A stretch of 64,000 nt of DNA from Nageia nagi (Eukaryota > Pinophyta): contig JBITNC010000002.1 in assembly GCA_050084985.1 (NCBI GenBank), forward strand, positions 18,910,001-18,974,000, given 5' to 3'. The position numbers and the translations under genes were made by a program. The notes below the pieces were generated by a model that ran no database searches, was not told the DNA's origin, and saw nothing but the letters and a program-made list of their open reading frames with translations. Of this stretch, positions 13,106 to 24,645 are shown piece by piece (the first letter of the stretch is position 1; the number at the start of each line of letters is the position of its first letter).

Positions 13106-14625
13106 ATGGGGCGTGCCCCTTGTTGCGAGAGTGAGGATGGGCTGAAGAAGGGCCCCTGGACCCCTGAGGAAGACCAAAAACTTACTGATTACATATATCG
13201 ACACGGCCATGGAAGCTGGCGGACACTCCCTAAACGTGCAGGTAACAGTTTTCAGACATACTTTCGTAAATCCAAGCATTATTCAACCGATATGGATTTC
13301 CTTTCTTTGGTTTTGGAGAAAGAATATATATCATATGAGAACTGTCTTCCATTCTCACAGGGCTTTTGAGGTGTGGGAAGAGCTGCAGACTGCGGTGGAT
13401 TAATTACCTAAGACCCGATATCAAACGAGGGAAGTTTTCTTTTGATGAAGAACAAACCATTATTCAACACCACGCCGTTATGGGCAACAAGTAAGCTTTA
13501 CACAATACAGGTTCTTCTTGGGCATTATAAGATATTTTAAGTTCATCTAGTGTTTTTTTTGTGTGCAGGTGGTCAGCCATTGCAGCACGTCTTCCAGGCA
13601 GAACGGATAATGAGATAAAGAACTACTGGAATACCCACCTCAGGAAACGCCTTCTTCAGATGGGGATAGACCCAGTAACCCACAGGCCTAGAATGGATCT
13701 CTTTTCTTTGGCCAACTTGAATAGCTTTCTCGGTTCCAATTCTCTGAGAAACATGACTGTTCCGTGGGAGAATATGAGGCTACAAGAATCTCTTACCAGA
13801 GAATATCTCAGGATTATTGCAGCATCCATGATGCAGAAACAGCAGCAGGCTAATTGCCATAGTCAGAATTTCGGCGTAGCGAACGCCATAGAATTTCTAA
13901 TGAGATCCACAATTGATAGTTCTTTTTCCATGCCAGATTCTTCTGATAATTTCATATTGTCACAGATCTTGGCACAAAATTCCCAGAATCAATTAGGAGC
14001 TTTAGACCAGGATACATCAGAAATTCAGGCTATGCAGCAATTGCAATCCCACGCTCAATTCATGCAGACTGTCCATCACCCATCTGCAGCTTCTGCTCAG
14101 AATGACCTGAACACCGAACTCGAGCCCCAAATTATCGATCCTGCACTATTGCAGTCCTCTTCAACGATCATTAATCAGACTGTAAGTCCAAGTCTTTCTC
14201 AAATGTTCGAGGAAAATGAAGCCCATAACAATTTGTGTAATTCTTCCACCTCAATGTGGCAGCAGCATCCACCACCTTCCTCTTCATTGGCTTTCCACAC
14301 TCCTACACTGTGGTCTGAAGAAAATTTATTTGGATTTTCTAAGAGCAATTCAGAGTCTCAACTGCCTGTACTTACGTCGTGCACGTCCTCTCCGAGAGTA
14401 TTGGACAACTCCGATTTTATTCCTGAGGCTTCTTCGTTCATGATGAAGAACAATACGAGCTGTTGTGCTACTATTCCAACTGCAACAAGTAATGAATTAT
14501 ATGCAATTCTGCCGGACTATCTCTTGAATTTCCCAGAAAATTCCCAGCATTACGAGATAGTCCCTAAGATGGACAATTGTGAAGGTGGAGGAGATTATTT
14601 GAGCAGGATGCTCAAAGAAGATTAG
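13106..14625 (+). CDS. R2R3-MYB transcription factor, three exons, 440 aa
   Basis: A nuclear DNA-binding regulator. Coding exons are 13106-13241, 13361-13490 and 13569-14625; introns of 119 and 78 bp start GT and end AG. The first junction is phase 1 (Gly46), the second phase 2 (Lys89), and exon 2 is exactly 130 nt, the classic R2R3-MYB pattern. The start gives the family's MGRAPCC N-terminus. R2 carries Trp18, Trp38, Trp58; R3 carries Phe71, Trp90, Trp109. [10 protein letters not shown] follows R3 (residues 121-130), typical of the MYB9/107/93/41/102-type clades, which in angiosperms regulate suberin, cutin and stress responses. R3 lacks the [DE]Lx2[RK] bHLH-binding signature, reading DEEQTI instead. 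The C-terminus is Gln/Asn/Ser-rich with an acidic end, plausibly an activation region. No internal stop or frameshift is seen. The exact clade needs a tree. Confidence 0.95.
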
Positions 14626-14669
14626 GAAACCACCGTCATGGTTTCCAGAGTAGTACAGCTCATGTATGA

Positions 14670-14675
14670 AATAAA
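14670..14675 (+). terminator. Polyadenylation signal AATAAA of the MYB gene
   Basis: A canonical AATAAA lies 45 bp after the MYB stop codon and is followed by a T/G-rich stretch (ATATGTTTGTCC). The resulting 3' UTR would be short, about 65-80 nt. Plant poly(A) signals are loose, so other sites may also be used. Confidence 0.6.
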
Positions 14676-15598
14676 GATATGTTTGTCCTAAATCTGAAGA
14701 CCATCAAAACTCAGCACGCATAGGAGGAGCTTAGGGACCCAATATAAGCAGCAAACTTATGTTGACAAATAACTCAGAGCGCGGATACGGCTTGTATCTG
14801 TAATTATCTTATTGAAGGCATGCGGCCTTTATCAAAACATTTTGTCAAATAACTCGGTTGACGTCATAGTTAACCTGTAACAGGGGTGGTTCTTACATGG
14901 AGAAAATTCAGTATACAGGTCTGTACATGAAAATATTTTCATCTCTCCTCAGGAAATTTGAAATTCCTCTACATTGTAAACATCTCATGTTGAATAATAC
15001 GAATTATAAACAGTGGAAGTACAGAGCAAGACATTGAGGATCATTAGCTTCAAATAATCAATTATCCTGTTACGGTGATAGTGTTGGTAACTCAACCGAA
15101 AAGATGTTAGATATTCTTATTTCTTGTTCTTAATAAATGACAATTTTATTTTAGAGATGGCAACTACAATGAAGTTTCGCAAGAAAACCTCTGACAATGA
15201 CATATTGAAATTAATTATTAAAAGTCAGAAGCATATGATTCATATAAGTGTAGAATTATATGTGTTGTTAAATAATCAAATATAATGAAAGGTTAAGTTT
15301 TAAATAATTAATTAAAGTGAATGATAAAATAAAAATAATTAGTTTTAATATAATTTTTTATATATATCGAAAAATATGGAGAGATATCATTCTTAAATAA
15401 TTTAGAAATTATTTCTTTAAATTATTATATTATCAATAATATAAACTATAAACTATAAAGTATTTCACAATTGATAATATAATAATTTAGAAATGAATGT
15501 TTACAGCAAATGTATATAAAAAATTTAAAACATCAAATATTTAAATTATATAAATTTAAAATAGCTAATGAATTTTAATATATTTATTTAAATTTACA
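14676..15598. other. MYB 3' flank grading into AT-rich DNA
   Basis: Up to about 15110 the composition stays gene-like, but no second gene is recognised. A perfect palindrome, TGACGTCA (bZIP/TGA-type core), lies at 14859-14866, next to a repeated CAAATAACTC motif (14766 and 14846 regions). From 15110 to 15598 the sequence is extremely AT-rich, with TTTAAATTATATAAATTTAAA-type runs. Confidence 0.45.
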
Positions 15599-16269
15599 CC
15601 AAATGTATTTAAAATAATGATTGTATTGTATAATATGAGTAGTAACAATTATATATTTAAATACACATCAAATATATTTAATTACATATTTAAAATAATG
15701 AATGCATTGTATAATATTAAATTATATATAAATTTAAAACAACCAATGTATTTAAATATGTTAAATTATATACAACTTAATATAGCTATGTCGAGATATT
15801 ATAAAATTTATATTTATAATAAGCAACATTTTGGCTTCCCACCCCTTGGCTGCCATTGTAGTTACACCTCTCTGCATAAAAAACAAAATATGGATGAGAA
15901 GTTAAGCCTTAAATGGGTATCTTCACCATATTCTCATGCTCAAATGAGACACCAACATTTCAAGTGGTTAAACATCAATAACATGCATACAATGAGGTAG
16001 AACTTTCAATATGCACACCAAGTTCTACTATATCATGTGAAAAATACTACACAATTTATTAGATAATAGGTTATTTTAATATCAACAGTCTGTTTCACCT
16101 ATCCATGTATACAATCAAATGATGTACGTAAAATATAACCATATATGGCCTAAGTCCATATAAATTATGGTGTCTTACATAAACATAAGGTCCACATTAA
16201 GCCTAACATAACATCCAACATCTAAAGCAAATACCATATTAGTTGTCAAAGAAGTGAAGGTACCATCAT

Positions 16270-16850
16270 ACCAATACTATATTGATGATAACTTCCCTTG
16301 AAGCCTCATACATCTCTATTATTTCATCAATTGGTCTATGCTAAACCAAGTATTCATTATACCTTTATAAAGGTAGGAGCCTTTTTCCCTCCCTTAATCA
16401 TTACCCTAAGTGCACAATTAATGTGGTGTATTTGTCTGTCCTCTTTTTTACATTATTTGAAGACTTCATAAGAACCTCATCCAACATATGGCTATTATAA
16501 TCAAGTAGAACCTCTCTAATATGATCAATATAAATAGTACCATTAATGTAAAAATTATATTTTTTACCATCATCTCTCTCATTCTTACTATGCTCACCAT
16601 GTAACCATGATATATATCATTCGTATGAGAATTACTATTCCCACTATCATCTCTCCCATGGCTATTATGCTTACCATGATTTCTATCATGAAGGAAATTT
16701 ATTTTCTTGATATTAATGTTGAAATGTTTAATTTAGTTGGTGGCAGAATTTCAAGCTGCACATCATCTTTTGTACCATGTAGAAATGGAAAAAAGTTAAG
16801 AAGAAAATTTAGACCTCCATCATTGCATCCTCTATTCTAACATGCAACAT
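16270..16850 (-). pseudogene. Unidentified coding relic (A1 copy)
   Basis: On the minus strand, 16600 down to 16407 reads about 64 codons without a stop, including DDGKKYNFYING, IDHIREVLLDYNSHMLDEV and a KSSNNVKKRTDKY tail, then a stop. Compared with the A2 copy at 53.87-54.15 kb, the A1 copy is 4 nt shorter in this region, which ends its frame early. Pieces before it (GLNFLLNFFPFLHG, then a His/Gly/Asn-rich HGKHNSHGRDDSGNSNSH) and after it (HRPIDEIIEMYEASRE) lie in other frames. The varied, hydrophilic composition looks protein-like. I do not recognise the family; a retroelement structural protein is one possibility. Confidence 0.35.
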
Positions 16851-18878
16851 GTGGTTGAGATATTTGTATCTAATGTGCTCCTTCCTGGAACAAGAGATTT
16901 AATCAAAATTTGGTTGATGGATCATACATGTGTGCATAGTCATAGTTGTAAAAATGGATTCATGAGATTAATAAATAAATCATTCTAATTCATAAGCAGA
17001 GAGTAAGTGAAATTATTTACAATTTTCCAAGCCTTCATGGTTTTGTTGGGGATTCTTGACATCTAACCCAATTATTGTAATATGGTAAATAGTACAACAT
17101 TTGTGAGGTGAATTTATTCAACCCACTAAAAACCATAACACATCTCTATGGTGCATGGTAGTGTTGGGCACCATAGATCCACTTAACCAACACATTTAAT
17201 ATGTGAATATCTAAAAAATATAATTTATATATGAAGAAGTGAGTAACATTTATTATTATATTATATTCATTTAGCAATAGATATAGTAAGAGACATTGTC
17301 TCTACAACTCTTATTTGAGGCTATGTCATGTGTTTTCATTATTGAGAATATTTTTATATAAAAACACATGCATAAATTTTGATAAAGGATTTGGAGAAAT
17401 TACAAGACATATTTGGCTATTTGATGGTATTTTAAGTAGGTGAGTACTTATGAGCTTCTCATTTTGTGCAATTATTTTGGATACTTTCATGGTTGTCCCA
17501 AATTTCCCCTTTTTCAGATTAGTTTTCTTCTAAAGGCTATAACTTTCATTCTAGACCTTGTTTTAATGTGATTCCTTTTTAAATTGCATATCTAGTTTTA
17601 ATACATTTCCAACTGTATATAGTATTCCATACATTTTTAGCATATCGCACTCAATAGTCTATAATATTTCTAACTTGTGCTTATGTATTCCTAATATGTA
17701 AGATCCTTGAAGTTAATCTATCTATTTTACTCTATATGCTCTCATTTATTCACCATTAGATGAAGCATTTCATTTGATTTATAATAGTATATAACACTTT
17801 TATATCTTGATAAATATCGATCAATTTAAATCATTTTTTATCATATTTAACCAATTTCCTCTCTATATTAGGCCCAACATTTGTATCTATCTTAGAGTTG
17901 GAATTTCTACCTCTATTTTTATCCTCAGCCAAGAAAGTGAATTGCTAATATAAAATTCTAAAAATTCTTAGGCATAATACATATTCACCTCCATATCCAC
18001 ACTAGAGACCCAAATATAACCCATGATATTTTATATTTTCCCTAAAAACTTCAAATTAATATTTTAAGAGATTTGTAGCACTATTTGAGATATGTGAGTA
18101 GTCATTAGAAAGGTAATTTTGAGACCTATACAACCATATTGAAAAATAAGCATTTATAATATGTTCACTTTTATCATAAAACTACTAAAATTTATAGTTG
18201 TTATATCCTCCTTGAATTGTAATATTAATCTTCGGCACTTCAAAATCTTCATTTTGTATTAGAGTAGATGTTTTCATAGTGTTAAACTTATATTAGAGCA
18301 AGTTATTGGAATTCAATATAGCTTTAAGAGAATCTTCACATATTAATAGCTTACATAGACATGATACTATTTTGTGTCTATATATAATGGAGAAAAATAT
18401 ATGGGGATAAAACTTGTAGAAGCAAATAAAATATATAACCAAAAATAATCATATAAGAGATTAACATGATAGTTAATGAGGTTCACTTAGTGTGGGCTAT
18501 GTCCTTGGAGAAATAACCAATTGAATCTCTATTACAATCCAAACAATAGCATGATTATAATCTACATCAACCCTAATGCACTAGATCTCCTCAGTTTCTC
18601 ACAAGCTTTCTCTCAAGCTCTCATATACTCAAAACCTTGTAATACTTCTAAAATATTACAATTTCTTTCATGCAAAGTCCTCTTATATAGAAGCATATAC
18701 AATTTGTGACCTAATATTAATGGTCTAGATTTTCCACTAAAAATACCCACTCTAAAAATATATTTTTACAATAATAATAGTATTTCTAAAAATGAATAAA
18801 AAATACCCAAAAACTTAGCTTGATCGTTGGTCAACTAGGGGGGCTATCACCCTATTGTGATACCTATGCTATGCTTGG

Positions 18879-19030
18879 TATAAATAAGGGATCGTGGTGT
18901 GCTCTACCATACACAACTACAAACATACACCTCCTTGAATAATAGGCTCCACACTTCAATAACTATGGAAAGAATTAAATCTCTTCAAGTCATTCAATCA
19001 AATAATTGAAGGTTAGTATTAGAGTTTGAT
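18879..19030 (+). promoter_or_regulatory. Possible U3/R/U5 end and primer-binding site of a plus-strand LTR element
   Basis: A TATAAATAAGG box near 18879 is followed about 135 bp later by GTTAGTATTAGAG at about 19014. The A2 copy reads GTTAGTATCAGAG (56543), close to the tRNA-iMet PBS TGGTATCAGAG. This spacing fits the 3' part of a 5' LTR plus PBS. No matching partner LTR, Gag or Pol was found on the plus strand, so the assignment is tentative. Confidence 0.25.
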
Positions 19031-19331
19031 AGCTTATGCCTTTATTTACCATCCTTCATATATAGTAACCTACAAAGTGCTAATATTATATAAGATCATT
19101 AAGGCCTTCAAACTCAAAACCTATCATGCACACCATAAGATAAAAAATGAAAACTAACATAAATATCTCTCTCAAATCTAACACCAAGCATAATACAATC
19201 ATGTTATGCATGCATATTATACTCATAATCATATATTCCATATGCATCATGTGATAAACCATGATATCCTTTAAGAATGAATATCTTCAAGATCAATTAG
19301 AATTATAATTTAATGGTATCAATATATTATC

Positions 19332-20129
19332 TTTGAAAAATAATGTACAAAGTATAGATATAGTTTCTCATTAGAACTAGATTGCAACACAATTAATTGA
19401 GCAATGAAATTCTCATGACCAAAATAATTTAATATAAACATGATCAAATCCTTTTGAAATCTCAACTACACCATTAGAAAATACTTTTATCTTGCTTAGC
19501 TATATTTTAGGAACAAACAAAATCCCAACTCCCTACTTCTCTCACTTCTCTTGAACCGATTAGGTAGCTACCATTCATTGAGTCCCACATAGTATCTAGT
19601 TTTTTTGGGAAATGCATGGGATATGATAGAATCAATTGGCCATTCCACAAGTCAATTGACGTTTTCACCAACCATAGAATTATGGATATAAGATCATTTG
19701 GTTAGGAAGGGAATCCTACTCACTCTTGAGAACAATTGACCTATTATGCAACAAGTTAGTTAAGAGTCGTACTAGGAAAATACTTTCCCACAACACATAA
19801 TATCCTCCCTTCCCAATCCATATTGCAATTAAGAAGAGGTTATTAGGAAAAGAACTCATTCAGCCACAAAATTGAAATTGAAACAACCAAGCCCTAATAA
19901 GAAAAATAAAAAAAATCATGCTCTATCCATGATATAATATATATCGATATATACAAGATCAACTAGACATAAAAGGGAAGATCAATTATTCAATTATGGA
20001 AATCATTCATGCAATTGGTCTCAAAAAATTAATTGAAATAATTAGGGATAAAACTTATGAGGTATATTTATAGAATATAATTTCATTTTCTCCATGATGT
20101 CAAGATTTGATCATACTCAAAATCCAACA
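19332..20129 (-). repeat. 3' LTR of Copia A1
   Basis: Begins on the minus strand with TGTTGGATTTTGAG (plus end at 20129), directly after the polypurine tract, and aligns with the right-hand LTR at 24162-24640. Shared blocks include GAAATTCTCAT, ATGATC(A/T)GATCC, GAAATCTCAAC and CATTAGAAAATACTTTTAT. It is longer than its partner because it keeps about 340 bp (around 19505-19890) missing from the right LTR. Its outer tip, TGAGAAATATG in A2, has been deleted. Confidence 0.8.
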
Positions 20130-20142
20130 TTCTCCCTCTTTA

Positions 20143-23100
20143 TGCTAAGAGGACTTACCAAAGAGTTTCTCAACTTCAAAAATTGAGATTTGATAAAAAA
20201 ATTTATGAAGTTATCTATAATATATTTCAACATACAATTCTTCAATCGAAGTGTTTTGACCTACTATGGTGGATTAAGTTCTTGGCCAATTGTATGAAAA
20301 TTTTGTTATCATAAAATAAGATTATTGGATCATATTGTGTTTCACCAAGTTCTTATAGAATCTTCCTCAACCATAATGCTTGGACACTAGTTATTGTGAT
20401 TGGTATGTGTTCATTCTCAATATAATAAAGAGCTATTCTACTTTTCTTCCTTGAGACCCATCTTATTGCTGAATGTATATTTCATTTCATCGAAGTTTCT
20501 TTCCTAGTGAAATTCATTATCACCAACCAAAGCTTGCATCATTATTCTTCTTGTAGTAGTGGATTCCATAATTTGTTCATGCTTTTACTTATTTGAGTAT
20601 TCTCTTTGTTTCTTTGAAGTGAATTTCTAAAGGATCACTCATATACCTTGATAGAAGTGAGATGACATAAGTAAGATTAGGTTTTTTATTTATTAGGAAT
20701 ATTATACTCAAATATGGTCACATAAACCCTTGTAGCCCTATCATGTTTACTCAATAATACACCATGAGGAATTGGTATTAGAATTGATTTGCAATTATTC
20801 ATACCAAATTATTTAATATATCATTTGGATATTTTGTTTGAAAATTAAAATCTCCCCCTCATTTTGATACACTTCTATTTCCAAGAAATAGTACATCAAA
20901 ACATGATTTTTAATTTCAAATTATTTAAATATGGACCTATTAAATTCATCAGATAATTTTAAACTACAACCCATACAAATTAAATCATTAACATATAAGA
21001 AAATAAGTAAAATATCATCACCTTATTTGATGTAGTAGAGGGTAGGTTAACTTTTACTCTTTGTGAAGCCATATTGATGGAAATACCCATCAATTCTTAA
21101 GTACCAAGATTTTAGAGTTTTATCAAGGTCATACAAGTTCTTCTTCAACTTATAGACCACATGCTCTTTCCTTTGATATCAAATTATTAAGGTTGTTACA
21201 TATACACCTCTTTATTTAAGTAGCCATTCATAAATACACTCTTGAAATTCATGTGATGAATCTCAAATCCTTTGTGGGTAGCTAAAGAGAGAACCAAACT
21301 GATAATTTCTTGTCTTACTACTAAGGTCTCTTCATAGTCTATTACATATTTTTACATGAAGCCTTTTATCCAAGGTCTTCTTCAACTAGATCCCATGTAT
21401 CATTTTTTATATGGATTTGATCTCATCCTCCATAACCTTAATCAATAAATGGTTATTGCATACATTTTCATAACTATATGGTTTTATATCAATAATAGCC
21501 ATTAAAAAATATTTTAAAATATTACCTATAGGTTCTTCATCATCTTTATCACCATAAATGTTTAATCATTTTTAAAACTTGATGAAGTTCATATGCTTGA
21601 TTTCTAGTGAGTATTACTTAGGAATTTTCATCTAACATTTGATAAGAAGGATGAGAATAAATTCATATCTAACTCTCCTTATGTTCACACCAATCAGTGA
21701 ATCATCATTGTTACAAGGGAATCTTAAAGGAATTGAATGTGCACTTGAAGAAGAGCTCTTTTGTGGGATTGGAATGGAGAATTTATGGCTTTCATGTTCA
21801 TTATACTTATCATTTGTAGTATTAGGCTTAACATTTAAATAATTATCATCAATGAATCCATCATGCACCAATAAGTTTCTAATGACCATACTTTCTCCCT
21901 TCATCCAAAATTATATCTCTTGGAATTACAACCTTGTGAGTCTTTGGATTCAAGTAGTATCTTTACAATACCCAATAAAATAAATATGTTTGGATTTTTA
22001 GATCAAATTTCTTTCTTTTGCATCAGACATGTGTTTATAATAGCATATTCCAAAAAATTAAGAACTTTAAATTTATTGATGTTTAATTTTCTCTCATATG
22101 ATGTATCATTGGAGGTGATGCCTTCTAATGCATTAGTAGGAATTGTAATTAAAATATAGAAAACAATAATACAAGAATAAATCTAATACATATTATTTAA
22201 GATTTTATTTGAAGCATACATCTAGTCATTTTAACAATTATTCTATTATTACATTCAACAACACCATTTTGTTATGGGGTATAGGAATTTGTGTGTTTCC
22301 CTTTTATTCTATAATCCTTACAAAATTAGAGGAAATAATTTTTAATTCTTAGATATTTTATAAAATATACACTTTGATTATTAATATTATTTTTGAATTC
22401 TTTGAAAAATTCAAAAGCTCAATCTTTTATTTTCAAGAAGTAAATTGAACATATTCTTGAAAAAATAATCAATAAAAGTGAGGTAGTAATAATTGTTCAC
22501 AAACACTTTTTTTGCATAGGCCTACATATATTGGAATGCACATGTTGAAGTGGAAAGGATACTCTCCATACTTGTCCTCTTGGAAAACTTGATCTTCAAT
22601 ACTTTCCTAAAGCAAAACCTTGATAAGCTTCTTTGTGGTATTCAACCTTGGGAAGCCTTTTAATATTAATTTTGATGTCAATAATTTCAAATAACACATA
22701 TTTAGATAAACATATGTCAAGTTTTGTAGACAACTTCTATTCTCCATTACTACATTTGCAAGTTGGAGCCCTTGGCCACTAACTTTTAGAGGAAACAACA
22801 CATTCTTACTTATTGAAATCATAGTAATTAGCCTATGATCATAATTTTCATTAGAAATTACATATTTACCATCATCAAACACTAACTTATTATTATTTTC
22901 CATTACTTGATCAATACTTAATAAGGTGTTGTTTATATTGTGAGTGTTATATGTATTATTTTATCAATTAATGGTACCTTTCATGTTGTTTACATTCATT
23001 ATCCCAATGCCCTCAAGTTGCAATTCCTTTTCATCTCTAAGATTAATCTTAGATGTGTAAGAGTTAAAATTTTTTGCAAGAAACTCATCTTTATCAATCA

Positions 23101-24145
23101 TGTGGTTAGAGAAACCCATGTAAAGGACCCATATCTCTTGCATGTTTTTAACACCCTTTTGATAAGTCAAAAATAAATTTCAAGATTCATTATATTCTCC
23201 ATAATTTGCACTAATTCTTTCTCTAGAGAAGCCTTTAGTCTACAATCTCTTTCATAATTACTAAAATTTTTACAATAATAACATTACTTATTTTTTTATC
23301 ATCTCTACCTCTACCTTGATCTCTTCCTTAACCTTATTCCTTGTCTATCCCCTGTTCTTCTTTGTCTTCCTCCTACTTGGTCACTTACATAGGCAACACT
23401 CTCCTCTGATCCAAAAGCCTTCTCATTAGAACCTTCAGTACTTGAAGATTCTTGTAGTCTTTCTTCATGGGATATCAATGAACTATTTAGATAGTCAAAA
23501 TTGGGAGTAGTAAGATTTTTTATCTCTTAAATTGTAATAGCAACATGGTTCCACTTAATAATATGAGTTCTCAAATCCTTCTTTACAACTACTTCATTAT
23601 TGACCTCTTCACCAAGAGTCTTCATTTTGTTTATATAAAGACTACACTCTTGCATAATAACTAGTCTCCAACTTTTTTATTTTCTTGTATTTTGAGATTT
23701 TCAAAATCTCTTTTTAATGTACTACCTTAAAGTACCCTTCTTTCAAAACATTCTATGCTTCTTGAGTTGATGTACATGAAGATATTATTACAAAGATGCT
23801 CTTTTCCAAGCTTATTTAAAGGTGGTAGAGTGCATACTTATTCTTCTTTTTGGGTTCCTTTCAATTTTGCCTTTCATTGGTTGGGAGAAAACTTCAACCA
23901 ACTAGTTCATTATAACCTTCCTTAGTCTAAAACATTCCAAAATCCCTTTTGTATGAGTAGATTTCTCATTTGGATACTTCATTACTCATATTCATATTCA
24001 TTAAACTTTGGGATAGGCTATGAGTTATTATTGTTGGAATACATTGTAGATTGCACAACAAAATTGTTTTGATGATAGATTTTGAGATAACATGATAAGT
24101 TTGCATAAATTCACCCAAAATACAATTTAATTCATTGACTTCATT
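20143..24145 (-). pseudogene. Copia A1 gag-pol relic
   Basis: The dead polyprotein of the element. Minus-strand pieces, 5' to 3': a Gag N-terminal frame at 24190-23966; a CYYCKNFSNYE knuckle remnant near 23270; a protease region at 23170-22964 reading VLYMGFSNHM where active elements have LD(T/S)GCSNHM, so the catalytic Asp is gone; GAG-pre-integrase at 22903-22607 with FPLKVSGQGLQLA and a degenerate LWHLRxGHLN box; an integrase-RT linker at 21904-21632; RT with LYVNDLICMG near 20990, where the active site should be YVDD; and RNase H/C-terminal pieces (ALWLRKIL, IHHSRSKHFD) at 20.3-20.5 kb. Numerous stops and frameshifts; certainly not functional. Confidence 0.75.
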
Positions 24146-24158
24146 GGATTTGATACCA
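24146..24158 (-). other. Primer-binding site of Copia A1 (tRNA-iMet type)
   Basis: Minus strand TGGTATCAAATCC, starting 3 nt inside the 5' LTR edge at 24162. It matches the usual TGGTATCAGAGCC at 11 of 13 positions. The identical 13-mer occurs in the A2 copy at 61898-61910. Confidence 0.75.
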
Positions 24159-24161
24159 TAA

Positions 24162-24640
24162 TGAGAAATATGCTCATTGATTACTTTCACAAATTAATTA
24201 CAAAGTATATAAATAGTTCTTTATTGGATCTAACCTATAACACACTTGGTTGAGAAGTGAAATTCTCATTATCAAACTAATCTAATTATCTAATACAAAT
24301 ATGATCTGATCCTTGTGAAATCTCAACAAATCATTAGAAAATACTTTTATATATTCTTGATATGAACAACAACAAATCACAAAAATTAAGCCAATATAAA
24401 ATAAAAATAATACATAGCATTCATCTCTAACCATGATACAGTATAGATTGGTATGCATCATATCAACTAGATAGAGAAGGATAGATTAGTTTTTTGATTA
24501 TGCATATTGGTCATATAATTATTTTGAAGGATTAGAATATTGATTCGAATACTAAGGGTTTGGACCTGTGAGGTTTGATTACCAAACAAAATGTTATTTT
24601 CTTAATGATATCAAGATTTGATCAGTCTTAAACTCAACCA
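24162..24640 (-). repeat. 5' LTR of Copia A1
   Basis: Plus-strand edges are TGAGAAATATG (24162) and AACTCAACCA (24640), giving TG...CA termini on the minus strand. It is about 480 bp, shorter than the 3' LTR because of an internal deletion. Substitutions between the two LTRs are frequent, indicating an old insertion. Confidence 0.75.
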
Positions 24641-24645
24641 AAAGG

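Larger units (their letters stand above)
15599..19331. repeat. Block A1, left part: host repeat also present at 53078-56882
   Basis: This segment aligns co-linearly with 53078-56882 with few indels; identity looks above 90% by eye. It starts with AT-rich sub-repeats of about 78 bp (15601 and 15679 share TTTAAAATAATGA.TG.ATTGTATAATAT). It contains an unidentified minus-strand coding relic (16270-16850) and, near its right end, a TATAAATAAGG box and a tRNA-Met PBS-like sequence on plus. It is interrupted on the right by an older minus-strand Copia element. It is probably part of a larger, unidentified transposable element or a segmental duplication. Confidence 0.75.
19332..24640 (-). mobile_element. 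Old Copia LTR retrotransposon (A1), minus strand, defective
   Basis: An old Ty1/Copia element with both LTRs (19332-20129 and 24162-24640), a tRNA-Met PBS (24146-24158) and a polypurine tract (20130-20142), oriented right to left. Internal domains in minus-strand order: Gag, CCHC knuckle, protease, GAG-pre-integrase, integrase, RT, RNase H, all with stops and frameshifts. The flank AAAGG at 24641-24645 nearly matches AGAGG at 56878-56882 in the A2 copy, consistent with a 5-bp target-site duplication. The left LTR tip of A1 is lost in a deletion at 19331/19332. A2 (56883-61975) is another copy of the same insertion. Confidence 0.85.

Noticed and set aside
12977-13369. 130-codon frame covering MYB exon 1 plus intron as a separate gene
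   Set aside because: It starts at a TTG and reads through the first intron. The GT/AG introns at 13242-13360 and 13491-13568 join perfectly into a canonical R2R3-MYB domain, so the extra residues are leader and intron sequence.
16607-16840. 77-codon plus-strand frame (also at 54138-54371) as a gene
   Set aside because: It is the antisense shadow of the minus-strand coding relic, and its conservation is explained by duplication of block A.
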